A DNA stretch of 64,000 nucleotides from an uncultured Chitinophaga sp. (GTDB lineage: Bacteria; Bacteroidota; Bacteroidia; Chitinophagales; Chitinophagaceae). Below the pieces are notes generated by a model, which worked only from the letters and a program-made list of their open reading frames with translations, had not been told where the DNA came from and ran no database searches. A program made the translations under genes and the position numbers. The stretch's first letter is position 1. Every line of letters starts with the position of its first letter. Where the stretch lies: positions 30,400 through 94,399 of the forward strand of contig NZ_CAMLHC010000031.1 of NCBI RefSeq assembly GCF_946479755.1. The letters are read 5' to 3'. Shown one piece after another: positions 57,370 through 63,559 of this stretch.

Positions 57370-57447
57370 GGAAGATGTGCGCTTCCCGAGGATTTTCAGT
57401 CCTTTGCCGACCATTGGCTTGCCCCTTGCGGGGTGGGAATCGAACCC
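57370..57447 (-). ncRNA. Second tRNA-like RNA in permuted order (unit Q)
   Basis: Reading the minus strand: a short T-arm (GGG-TTCGATT-CCC, 57447-57435), then an acceptor-like hairpin (CCCC-GCAA-GGGG, 57433-57422), then a D-arm (GCC-AATGGTC-GGC, 57418-57406), then an anticodon arm (AAGGA-CTGAAAA-TCCTC, 57404-57388, anticodon GAA), then a 5-7-5 hairpin (57386-57370) that has lost the T-loop consensus. The order T-arm, acceptor, D-arm, anticodon is the same as in unit P, but several stems are shortened. Confidence 0.55.
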
Positions 57448-57456
57448 TTTTTGTGT

Positions 57457-57524
57457 TCTATTGCTCTACCGGATGAGCTACTGATTTTCAAGATCAGAGA
57501 GGATTCGAACCTCTTACCCATAGA
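57457..57524 (-). ncRNA. Circularly permuted tRNA-like RNA (unit P)
   Basis: On the minus strand, in order and without gaps: TCTAT (anticodon 3' strand, 57524-57520), GGGTA (variable, 57519-57515), T-arm AGAGG-TTCGAAT-CCTCT (57514-57498), acceptor 3' strand CTGATCT, three-base loop TGA, acceptor 5' strand AAATCAG (57497-57481), T8-A9, D-arm GCTC-ATCCGGTA-GAGC (57478-57463), A26, and ATAGA (anticodon 5' strand, 57461-57457). All stems pair: anticodon 5/5, T 5/5, D 4/4, acceptor 6/7. The RNA is a full cloverleaf whose ends lie in the anticodon loop and whose acceptor is closed by a loop, so it cannot be aminoacylated as written. Confidence 0.8.
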
Positions 57525-57667
57525 TGAAATACAGGGCACAGCATATGTGGCAACAGCATACAATTGGTTACTACCATTGCACTGCGGGGCTATAGGAAAC
57601 CCTCGCCTGGTTTGCGTACATAACTATTCCTGCTTCTCTGACAGAGAAGAATTTGTGGCTTAAAGCC
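57525..57667 (-). other. Further tRNA-like hairpins (unit R) between tRNA-Tyr and unit P
   Basis: A perfect 7-3-7 hairpin CTTCTCT-GTC-AGAGAAG (57649-57633) has the same dimensions as the closed acceptor of unit P. A second hairpin (57605-57585) is followed by a D-arm-like segment with the GG pair (GTGC-AATGGTA-GTAAC, 57582-57567). A near-repeat TATGCTGTTGCC/TATGCTGTGCC follows. The pattern hairpin then D-arm echoes units P and Q, but no complete fold could be drawn. Confidence 0.4.
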
Positions 57668-57754
57668 TGGTGTGAGTGGCAGGATTCGAACCTGCTAAGC
57701 CCGGAGGCGATGGTTTTACAGACCATTGCGATACACCGTCATCGCAGCACTCAC
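57668..57754 (-). tRNA. tRNA-Tyr (GTA), divergent, CCA encoded
   Basis: Acceptor GTGAGTG/CACTCAC is perfect, discriminator A followed by an encoded CCA. Anticodon arm ATGGT-CTGTAAA-ACCAT gives GTA. A 14-nt variable region fits a class II tRNA. The T-arm is GCAGG-TTCGAAT-CCTGC. Position 8, almost always T, is C, and the D-arm is unusual, so it is a divergent tRNA. Confidence 0.78.
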
Positions 57755-57759
57755 GTAAG

Positions 57760-57831
57760 GGGTAAAGGCGGGAATCGAACCCTGATCCTCCGATCCACAA
57801 TCGGGTGTTCTGCCGTTGAACTACCTTACCC
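57760..57831 (-). tRNA. tRNA-His (GTG), divergent
   Basis: It has the His identity pair, an extra 5' G at 57831 opposite C73, acceptor GGTAAGG/CTTTACC with one wobble, D-arm GTTC-AACGGCA-GAAC and anticodon loop TTGTGGA (GTG). The T-stem CAGGG/CCCGC has two mismatches, so it may be weakly functional or decaying. Only five bases separate it from tRNA-Tyr. Confidence 0.7.
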
Positions 57832-57839
57832 ATTTGTTG

Positions 57840-57912
57840 TCGGCCAGACTGGATTTGAACCAGTAACACACTGCGTATAAGGCAGCCGCTCTCACCGTTG
57901 AGCTACAGGCCG
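57840..57912 (-). tRNA. tRNA-Ile (TAT), unusual isoacceptor
   Basis: Acceptor CGGCCTG/CTGGCCG has one T-T mismatch. D-arm GCTC-AACGGTGA-GAGC, anticodon arm GCTGC-CTTATAC-GCAGT (anticodon TAT at 57877-57879) and T-arm ACTGG-TTCAAAT-CCAGT are sound. It reads AUA with a UAU anticodon, a form rare in bacterial chromosomes, which use CAU modified with lysidine, and more familiar from phage tRNA sets. CCA is not encoded. Confidence 0.78.
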
Positions 57913-57927
57913 GACTTTTGGGGCAAC

Positions 57928-57960
57928 AAAAAAACCGGTCCTCTTTTACGACGACCGGTT
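57928..57960 (-). terminator. Terminator-like hairpin immediately upstream of the tRNA array
   Basis: AACCGGTC (57960-57953 read on minus) pairs with GACCGGTT (57940-57933) around a 12-nt loop and is followed on the minus strand by seven T residues. It lies 16 nt before tRNA-Ile, leaving no room for a promoter between them. Confidence 0.75.
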
Positions 57961-58104
57961 TCAGATTACTTTTCACGGGATGAAACGTGAGGGGTACTAC
58001 CGATGTCGTTGCCGTTTAGGGGCATATGAATGCTTACTGCCTTTTGGCTGTATGCTAAAATGAATATGATATATCGTTAAGTGACGCATGTTTTAAAATT
58101 AAAA
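57961..58104 (-). other. Region upstream of the array with a 19-codon frame
   Basis: Between two minus-strand terminators. A 19-codon frame at 58025-57966 (MPLNGNDIGSTPHVSSREK) ends just before the hairpin at 57960; without a recognisable promoter or start context it could be a leader peptide or chance. No TAnnTTTG box was found on the minus strand here. Confidence 0.3.
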
Positions 58105-58130
58105 AAGCCCTGCAATCTCTTGCAGGGCTT
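58100..58130 (-). terminator. Intrinsic terminator of the 29-residue peptide gene
   Basis: AAGCCCTGCAA (58130-58120 on minus) pairs perfectly over 11 bp with TTGCAGGGCTT (58115-58105) around a 4-nt loop, followed by a T run on the minus strand. Confidence 0.88.
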
Positions 58131-58156
58131 GTGTTATATCGAATTCGTTGATTTAA

Positions 58157-58246
58157 CTATTCTGTAGCATAACATGCCCCGCAACCCGTATAGCCTATGC
58201 GGCCTGACGCGCTAAATTTTTGTGTATGTGTATACTTTGGATGCAT
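58157..58246 (-). CDS. 29-residue Cys-containing peptide with its own promoter and terminator
   Basis: The frame from the ATG at 58246 encodes MHPKYTHTQKFSASG followed by RIGYTGCGACYATE. It is Thr/Tyr-rich with a CGAC pair near the C-terminus and no signal peptide or membrane span. A promoter-like pair lies 22-55 nt upstream and a strong terminator 26 nt downstream, so a short transcript is well supported. A longer frame continues upstream to about 58354 but passes through the promoter. Function is unknown; a small bioactive or modified peptide is possible. Confidence 0.55.
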   Translation of the reverse strand: MHPKYTHTQKFSASGRIGYTGCGACYATE

Positions 58247-58268
58247 GTTTATGATTTTTTTAACAATG

Positions 58269-58302
58269 CAAAGATGGAGAAAATATTTTAATATCTCCAA
58301 AA
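58269..58302 (-). promoter_or_regulatory. Promoter of the 29-residue peptide gene
   Basis: TTTTG (58302-58298) and CATCTTTG (58276-58269) on the minus strand, spaced 21 nt, match the Bacteroidota -33/-7 pattern with one deviation. Confidence 0.5.
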
Positions 58303-58480
58303 TATTTTTTTGTTCCTGATAAGAACCTGGGATTTCAGTTTCTTGGAAACGCACTGTGAGTATATGTTTTATAGTATTTTAAAATTTTTACACTATATAA
58401 CGTTATAGGTTATACGTAAATTTTTATTGTATACTTAACAGTGATAATAACTGATTGCAGATCAATTAATGGAGAAAATT

Positions 58481-58777
58481 TTACCTGCTTTCAATCACGG
58501 GGCCGAGGTCCTGCCATACGGTGCTTGATCCCGGTGTTTCTCCCTGCGTCCACCACTTCGCTCTGTACAGGCGGCCTTTATACACAACGAGATCACCGGC
58601 GGCATAAGCTGTGGAGGCGCTCCAGGGTTTAGGGGCGGGGGCAATAGTATGATTGGTTTTTGCGGAGACTGTAATGCCTGATAGCGCTTTATCATTGCCG
58701 GCAAAAGAACTCAGTACTAATAACATCAGTCCGGCGAGAATTGCCACAACGGGCCTTGGGTTAATCGGTAAACGCAT
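58481..58777 (-). CDS. Secreted protein with a chitin-binding (CBM5/12-type) domain
   Basis: A 98-residue exported protein: signal peptide (PVVAILAGLMLLVLSSFAG), a short linker, then a 42-residue domain PWSASTAYAAGDLVVYKGRL to WTQGETPG and WQDLGPV, with the aromatic spacing of CBM5/12 chitin-binding modules (W, Y, W, W). It has no catalytic domain and may bind chitin at the cell surface or outside. It suits a chitin-using host. Confidence 0.85.
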   Translation of the reverse strand: MRLPINPRPVVAILAGLMLLVLSSFAGNDKALSGITVSAKTNHTIAPAPKPWSASTAYAAGDLVVYKGRLYRAKWWTQGETPGSSTVWQDLGPVIESR

Positions 58778-59032
58778 TGAAGTTGATTTGAGGGTTATAA
58801 AAAAAGGGTTTCAAAAAGATAGGAAATGGTAATGCATTCATTTTTCAGAAGGTGCTATGGGGGTATTTTTTGTAGGCGGAATTTTTGTATGTGTTGTTTT
58901 TTTGTTTGTAATTGTTTGTGAGTCAATATTTATAAGAGCAAAAATTATATGAGTAAACCATCTCCCCTTCATCCGCCCGATTTATTTTTCCCTTAAATTT
59001 ATACTACGTTTTTAACCCGAAAATTTTAACCA

Positions 59033-59308
59033 ATGTACATCTACAGAACACTCCACCATCCGGAAGGATGGAAAGGTCTGGCCGAATTTGAAATCCGGGA
59101 CAACCAGATCTTCACTACTGTTCATCATGCCAGCGGCACCCATACACAGCCCTGGTTTGAAATCACCAACAACAAAGTTTATCCGACGGTGTATCACCCC
59201 AGCGGACGCAGTTCCTTTCCTTGGTTTGAAATCAATGGAAGCAGCCTGAAAACGTCGGTAAACCATCCGAAAGGTGTACAGGGATTACCCTGGTATAAGA
59301 TACAGTAA
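59033..59308 (+). CDS. Four-repeat small protein, unknown function
   Basis: A 91-residue protein built of four ~23-residue repeats with the core T-V-x-H-P-x-G-x(4)-P-W-F-E-I: RTLHHPEGWKGLAEFEI, TTVHHASGTHTQPWFEI, PTVYHPSGRSSFPWFEI and TSVNHPKGVQGLPWYKI. Each is likely a beta-hairpin, giving a small repeat sheet or barrel. The regular His and Trp positions suggest ligand or metal binding. No signal peptide. A GGTGC/GCACC-centred hairpin follows the stop. Family not recognised. Confidence 0.78.
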   Translation: MYIYRTLHHPEGWKGLAEFEIRDNQIFTTVHHASGTHTQPWFEITNNKVYPTVYHPSGRSSFPWFEINGSSLKTSVNHPKGVQGLPWYKIQ

Positions 59309-59417
59309 GTGTCCTAAAGCATAAGAGGTGCGCACGGCACCTCTTATGCTATGATGTTATCTTGGTTAAGATAGATGGCTAAATGCGTTTCTTCTGCGAT
59401 ATCAATGCTTGTATTTA

Positions 59418-59765
59418 CTACACCTCCGCTTCCCAACCATCAAATTCTACATCCAGCTCTACACACAACGTACTGACGGTGGTAATGATATCGACGATTG
59501 ATTTTTTGCTGAACCTTGTCTCGTATTCAATATCAAGCGAGAAGTCACCCTCGTCTTCATATAGGTCTTCTTCTGTGAATCCGAGGTTCAACAGTCGGTT
59601 TTCCAGTACTTTTAACTTATTTTCTTCGGAGGAGAAAAAGTAAAACAGTAAAAGCAATTCACTCCCTTCCGTTTTCCCTTTTTTTCCGAGGATACTTATG
59701 ATGCCGTCAATGTTTTCAAGCTGTTCGTTTACAACTTTCTTTATCAGAACTTCCTTTTCTGTCAT
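59418..59765 (-). CDS. RraB-like (ribonuclease E inhibitor B family) protein
   Basis: A 115-residue acidic protein with the RraB-like layout: an N-terminal helix pair, LLLLFYFFSSEENKLKVLENRLLNLGF, an acidic middle strand (EDEGDFSLDIEYETRFSK), and a terminal VEFDGWEAEV matching the YDGW signature of the family. RraB inhibits RNase E in gammaproteobacteria; RNase E is generally absent from Bacteroidota, so the role here is open. It follows the VgrG remnant by 19 nt on the same strand. Confidence 0.65.
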   Translation of the reverse strand: MTEKEVLIKKVVNEQLENIDGIISILGKKGKTEGSELLLLFYFFSSEENKLKVLENRLLNLGFTEEDLYEDEGDFSLDIEYETRFSKKSIVDIITTVSTLCVELDVEFDGWEAEV

Positions 59766-59784
59766 AGCGGAGGCTATTTAAATG

Positions 59785-60006
59785 TTATATTTTGTGGTCT
59801 GCCATACCCAGGCAGCAGTAGTTTATCCAGGTACCGATCATCTCCCTGGACGAGGTGAAGATACCTGTTACACCATCGATGGTTTCAGCAGGGCAAATAA
59901 GTTCAAACTGATGGTGATCAAATATGCTTTGCTTCAACGTAAATGATCTGAACTGTAGGATTGTATCACCATTGATGCTAAAATGCGTATCAGTTAACTG
60001 GGTCAT
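59785..60006 (-). pseudogene. N-terminal fragment of a VgrG/T6SS spike-like protein
   Basis: A 73-residue open frame. Residues 1-60 (FSINGDTILQFRSFTLKQ, FDHHQFELICPAETIDG, GIFTSSREMIGTWI) resemble the beginning of Bacteroidota type VI secretion VgrG proteins, whose full length is several hundred residues. The last ~12 residues do not continue the family, so the gene is truncated. It may be a remnant of a lost T6SS spike or effector cassette. Identification is from pattern memory. Confidence 0.5.
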
Positions 60007-60198
60007 ACAAAAGGGGACAAACGGTTAAAGATTGGTAATCAATTTTCTGTAGAATTATTGTACGGAATACTAAGTGTAATATACTGCTTTTTTGTATTAA
60101 AATAGTGATCCCTCAGTGATGAGAAACCAGTACTGACACTGCAAAATCAGTGTGGTGGCAGGTAAACGGTTAGGATGCCAAACGAAAAATACGGGTAA

Positions 60199-62052
60199 CT
60201 ACTTATACCCTGCTGCCTGCAACTCAAACAACTCGGCATACTTTCCTCTTCGTTCCAACAATTCCTCATGGCTCCCTATCTCTGCCAGCTGTCCTTTCTC
60301 CAGCACCAGTATCCGGTTGGCCATCCGTACGGTAGAAAACCGGTGGGATATCAATACCGCGGTCTTGTCGCGGGTGAGGTCTGCAAAGCGGAGGAACACG
60401 TTGTATTCCGCGCGGGCGTCCAGGGCCGACGTCGGTTCGTCGAGTATCAGCAGCTGGGCATCTTTCATATAGGCGCGGGCGAGTGCTATCTTTTGCCATT
60501 CGCCGCCGGAGAGGTCGATGCCCTGGTTGAAGCGGCGGCCCAGCATCTGTTCATAGCCGAGCGGCATTTTTTCGATGAGGGGTTCGGCGAGACTTTGCCG
60601 CGCCGCGTCCTGGATGAGCTCATAGTCATGTCCGTGGGTGATATTACCGACAGCGATATTCTGGGCGACGGTCATCTGATACCGTTGATAGTCCTGGAAG
60701 ATAACGCCCACCTGTGTACGTAATTCAGAGAGGTCGTACTCCCGGAGATCTACGCCATCGAGGAGGATACGGCCTTCCACCGGGTCGTAGAGGCGTGCCA
60801 GCAGCTTCACCAGCGTGGTTTTGCCGGCGCCGTTCTCTCCCACCAGCGCCAGTTTTTCACCGGCATGCAGGGTGAAGTTGAGGTGACGGATAGCCCATTT
60901 GTCGGAGTTGTGATATTTGAAACCTACATTTTCGAAGGTAAAACCCTGGCGGATAGGGTGTGGAAAACGCCGTGGATGCTGCGGAGAGCGCATCTGTGGC
61001 TGTATCTCGAAGAAATCGAAGAGGTCTTTGAGATACATGGCGCCCTGCGTTACGCTGGAGAAGCGGATCAGTATACCCTGGAAGGTGGTACGCAGCTGCC
61101 GGAAGGAGCCGGCGAGGAAAGCGAGACTACCAATGGTCAGCACGCCGTTGACCGTCTGCAGGATGATGATCACATACGCGGCGTAGTAGCCGGCACTGCC
61201 CAGCAGGGCAAACAACGTACCCCAGACAGCATGGCGGGACTCGAGGTTCTTTTTATCGTTGTAGAACTTATCGGAGATCACGCGGAAGCGCTGTATGAGA
61301 AAATTGGAGAGATCGAACACTTTCACCTCTTTGGCTGTTTCGTCGCTGGCGCCCAGGTAACGGATATAGTCCAGTTCCCGGCGGTCGGATGTCTGCCCCC
61401 AGGTGAGACGGTAGTGCAGATGGTTGAAGTGCGATTCGTTCAGGAACGCAGGGATAACGGCAACGAGCAGCAACAGTATCAGCCATGGGTTGAAGACAAC
61501 CAGCCCGGCCGCCAGAAAGCCCATCGTGATAAGATCCTGTACCTGGCTGAATACCTGCGACAGCAGGATGGTGCGGCCTATTGTCTGTTGACGGGCGCGC
61601 TCCAGCTTATCGTAAAACTCGGAATCTTCAAACTGGTCCAGGTCCAGCGAGGCGGCATGTTCCATGATTTTCACGGAGGTGTGGTTGGCTACCAGGTCGC
61701 CCAACAGGCTGTCGATGAGTGTAATGGCCCTGCTGAGCGCATCGGAGAGAATGGCCAGCCCGAACTCCAGGGCCACCAACTGCCATAGGTGCTGCGTGCT
61801 GTGGTGGGCATGGTCTTTACTGATCAATACCACCTCGTCGATAATGAGTTTGCCTACGTACAACAGGGAAAGCGGCATGGCTGACTGGGCAATGCGCAGC
61901 AACCCGTTGGTGATCGTCAGGCTCCGGCTGGTCTGCCATACCATCCGGAAAAAAGCAGGGATATTACGGAGGGCGGCCAGTCTTTCCTGAAAAGTCAGTT
62001 TGTCTTCCGCAGCCCTTGTTCGTTTCTTGTGCGTTGTGCCATACTTATTCAT
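60199..62052 (-). CDS. ABC exporter (fused permease and ATPase)
   Basis: A 617-residue type IV ABC half-transporter: N-terminal membrane domain with about six spans (~45-340), then the ATPase with Walker A GENGAGKTTLVKLL, signature DLSGGEWQKIALARA and Walker B LLILDEPTSALDA. It would work as a homodimer to export lipids, peptides or drugs. No accessory gene is adjacent; its start is divergent from the small membrane-protein gene. Confidence 0.93.
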   Translation of the reverse strand: MNKYGTTHKKRTRAAEDKLTFQERLAALRNIPAFFRMVWQTSRSLTITNGLLRIAQSAMPLSLLYVGKLIIDEVVLISKDHAHHSTQHLWQLVALEFGLAILSDALSRAITLIDSLLGDLVANHTSVKIMEHAASLDLDQFEDSEFYDKLERARQQTIGRTILLSQVFSQVQDLITMGFLAAGLVVFNPWLILLLLVAVIPAFLNESHFNHLHYRLTWGQTSDRRELDYIRYLGASDETAKEVKVFDLSNFLIQRFRVISDKFYNDKKNLESRHAVWGTLFALLGSAGYYAAYVIIILQTVNGVLTIGSLAFLAGSFRQLRTTFQGILIRFSSVTQGAMYLKDLFDFFEIQPQMRSPQHPRRFPHPIRQGFTFENVGFKYHNSDKWAIRHLNFTLHAGEKLALVGENGAGKTTLVKLLARLYDPVEGRILLDGVDLREYDLSELRTQVGVIFQDYQRYQMTVAQNIAVGNITHGHDYELIQDAARQSLAEPLIEKMPLGYEQMLGRRFNQGIDLSGGEWQKIALARAYMKDAQLLILDEPTSALDARAEYNVFLRFADLTRDKTAVLISHRFSTVRMANRILVLEKGQLAEIGSHEELLERRGKYAELFELQAAGYK

Positions 62053-62100
62053 GGTATTAATTTACGGAAAAATGCCATGCGAAACCGGTGACCAATTCCC

Positions 62101-62108
62101 TATATTTG
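62101..62108 (+). promoter_or_regulatory. -7 box of the small membrane protein gene
   Basis: TATATTTG is an exact TAnnTTTG match ending 9 nt before the ATG at 62118, so the transcript would be nearly leaderless or use the next in-frame ATG at 62136. Confidence 0.5.
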
Positions 62109-62117
62109 CCCCTGAGA

Positions 62118-62240
62118 ATGCAAAATCTGATCTACATGGTAGTACTTGTTCTTGTTGCGGCCGCGGCCGTTGTGGTGATTGCAGGCGCGGTAACCGCCCT
62201 CAATCTGCAGTCCGGACAGTGGGCTTCTTCCGAAGATTAA
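62118..62240 (+). CDS. 40-residue single-span membrane protein
   Basis: Encodes MQNLIYMVVLVLVAAAAVVV then IAGAVTALNLQSGQWASSED: one long hydrophobic helix and a short acidic tail. An ATG at position 7 (62136) is an alternative start that fits the close promoter better. It lies 92 nt before the GT87 gene on the same strand. Function unknown. Confidence 0.5.
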   Translation: MQNLIYMVVLVLVAAAAVVVIAGAVTALNLQSGQWASSED

Positions 62241-62332
62241 TGACTTGCTTACTTTTTATAATCGCCGCCCTCTAATAGGGGGATGCGGCTTTTTGCTGCG
62301 TCATATCAGCATATATAGTATTTGGACCTACG

Positions 62333-63559
62333 ATGAACTACACGGCTGTACAGCGTAAACGCAACCTGCTGACTTATTTGGGAGAAAAGGAATGGCTGAT
62401 CATGTTCCTTTGGTTTGGACTGGCCTTTATTGGTGCTATTACCGAAATATCCCGGGGTAATATCAATAACTTCCTCATTTTCAAGAATGTATTCTTTCAC
62501 CTGATACATCAGCAACCACTTTATATCGAGTATCCGCAGGAATACTACGATGTAAACCTGTATGGACCGGTATTCAGCCTCGTTATCGCGCCTTTTGCCG
62601 GACTGGAGACAAAAGTGGGCGCCCTGCTGTGGGCCATGACCGGCGCTGGGGTACTGTATTATGCTATTCGTCAGCTGCCGCTCAACAGGATACAGCAAAA
62701 CATCATCCTCCTGCTTTGTACACAAGAGCTGATGGGCGCCAGCGGATGGTTCCAGATGAACCAGTTCATCGGCGCTTTTATCATCCTGACCTTCGCCAGT
62801 ATTGTAAAGGGAAAGGATATGATGGCAGCATTCCTGATCGTGTTGGGTACGCTGACAAAGATTTACGGCATCGTGGGACTGGCATTCTTCTTTTTCAGCA
62901 GCAACCCCAGGCGCCTGATTGGTGGTTTGTTCCTTTGGGGAGCTATCCTGTTTGTAGCACCCATGCTGCTTTCCAGCCCACAGTATGTTATTAACTGCTA
63001 TTTCGAATGGTATGCCGCCCTGGTGCATAAGAATACGCTGAACGAGGCTACTACCACTATTTTCCAGAATATTTCCGCCGGTGGGTTTATTCAGCGGATA
63101 CTTCACCTGCCTTCGCTGAATCATAATTATGTGCTGATACCGGCAGTGTTGATTTTCCTGTCGCAATATATCCGGCTGCCCTACCGCTATAACTCCCGCT
63201 ACCGGTTATATATGCTCTGCTCGGTGCTGATGTTCCCGGTGTTGTTCAGCAGCAGCTCAGAATCACCGACTTACATTATCGCTATACCGGCCATCTGTAT
63301 CTGGTATGTGATGCAGCCCATCACCCGCGCGACGAATATATTCCTGTTTTTCGCCATACTGCTGGTGAGTTTCTCCCACTCAGACCTCGTTACGCCGTGG
63401 GTGCGGAAAAACCTTGCAGTACCGTATGCGCTGAAAGCCCTGCCCTGCCTGGTACTGTGGCTGATGATCGCGTGGGAAGTCCTTACCAAACAGTTCCTGA
63501 AGAAATTGGAGAAGCCCGAAGCTGCTGTTCCTGTACTGGAACCCGCCGGGCAGCTCTAG
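62333..63559 (+). CDS. GT87-family membrane glycosyltransferase
   Basis: A 408-residue polytopic GT-C protein of the DUF2029/GT87 type: acidic first loop (NNFLIFKNVFFHLIHQQPLY and YYDVNLYGPVFSLVIAPFA), a TLTKIYGIVGLAFF segment and about ten hydrophobic spans. GT87 enzymes are polyprenyl-phosphate-mannose-dependent mannosyltransferases; donor and acceptor here are unknown. The last ~30 residues are a soluble Pro/Glu-rich tail. Confidence 0.87.
   Translation: MNYTAVQRKRNLLTYLGEKEWLIMFLWFGLAFIGAITEISRGNINNFLIFKNVFFHLIHQQPLYIEYPQEYYDVNLYGPVFSLVIAPFAGLETKVGALLWAMTGAGVLYYAIRQLPLNRIQQNIILLLCTQELMGASGWFQMNQFIGAFIILTFASIVKGKDMMAAFLIVLGTLTKIYGIVGLAFFFFSSNPRRLIGGLFLWGAILFVAPMLLSSPQYVINCYFEWYAALVHKNTLNEATTTIFQNISAGGFIQRILHLPSLNHNYVLIPAVLIFLSQYIRLPYRYNSRYRLYMLCSVLMFPVLFSSSSESPTYIIAIPAICIWYVMQPITRATNIFLFFAILLVSFSHSDLVTPWVRKNLAVPYALKALPCLVLWLMIAWEVLTKQFLKKLEKPEAAVPVLEPAGQL

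Noticed and set aside
57144..57880. Several 60-76-codon open frames across the slipin leader and tRNA array
   Set aside because: They overlap clear tRNA arms on the other strand, and their residues derive from tRNA sequence.
60865..61788. 307-codon rightward frame inside the ABC exporter
   Set aside because: Antisense to Walker and membrane regions of a typical exporter.
62306..63166. 286-codon leftward frame over the GT87 gene
   Set aside because: Antisense to a hydrophobic protein, giving a Gln/His-rich product without domains.
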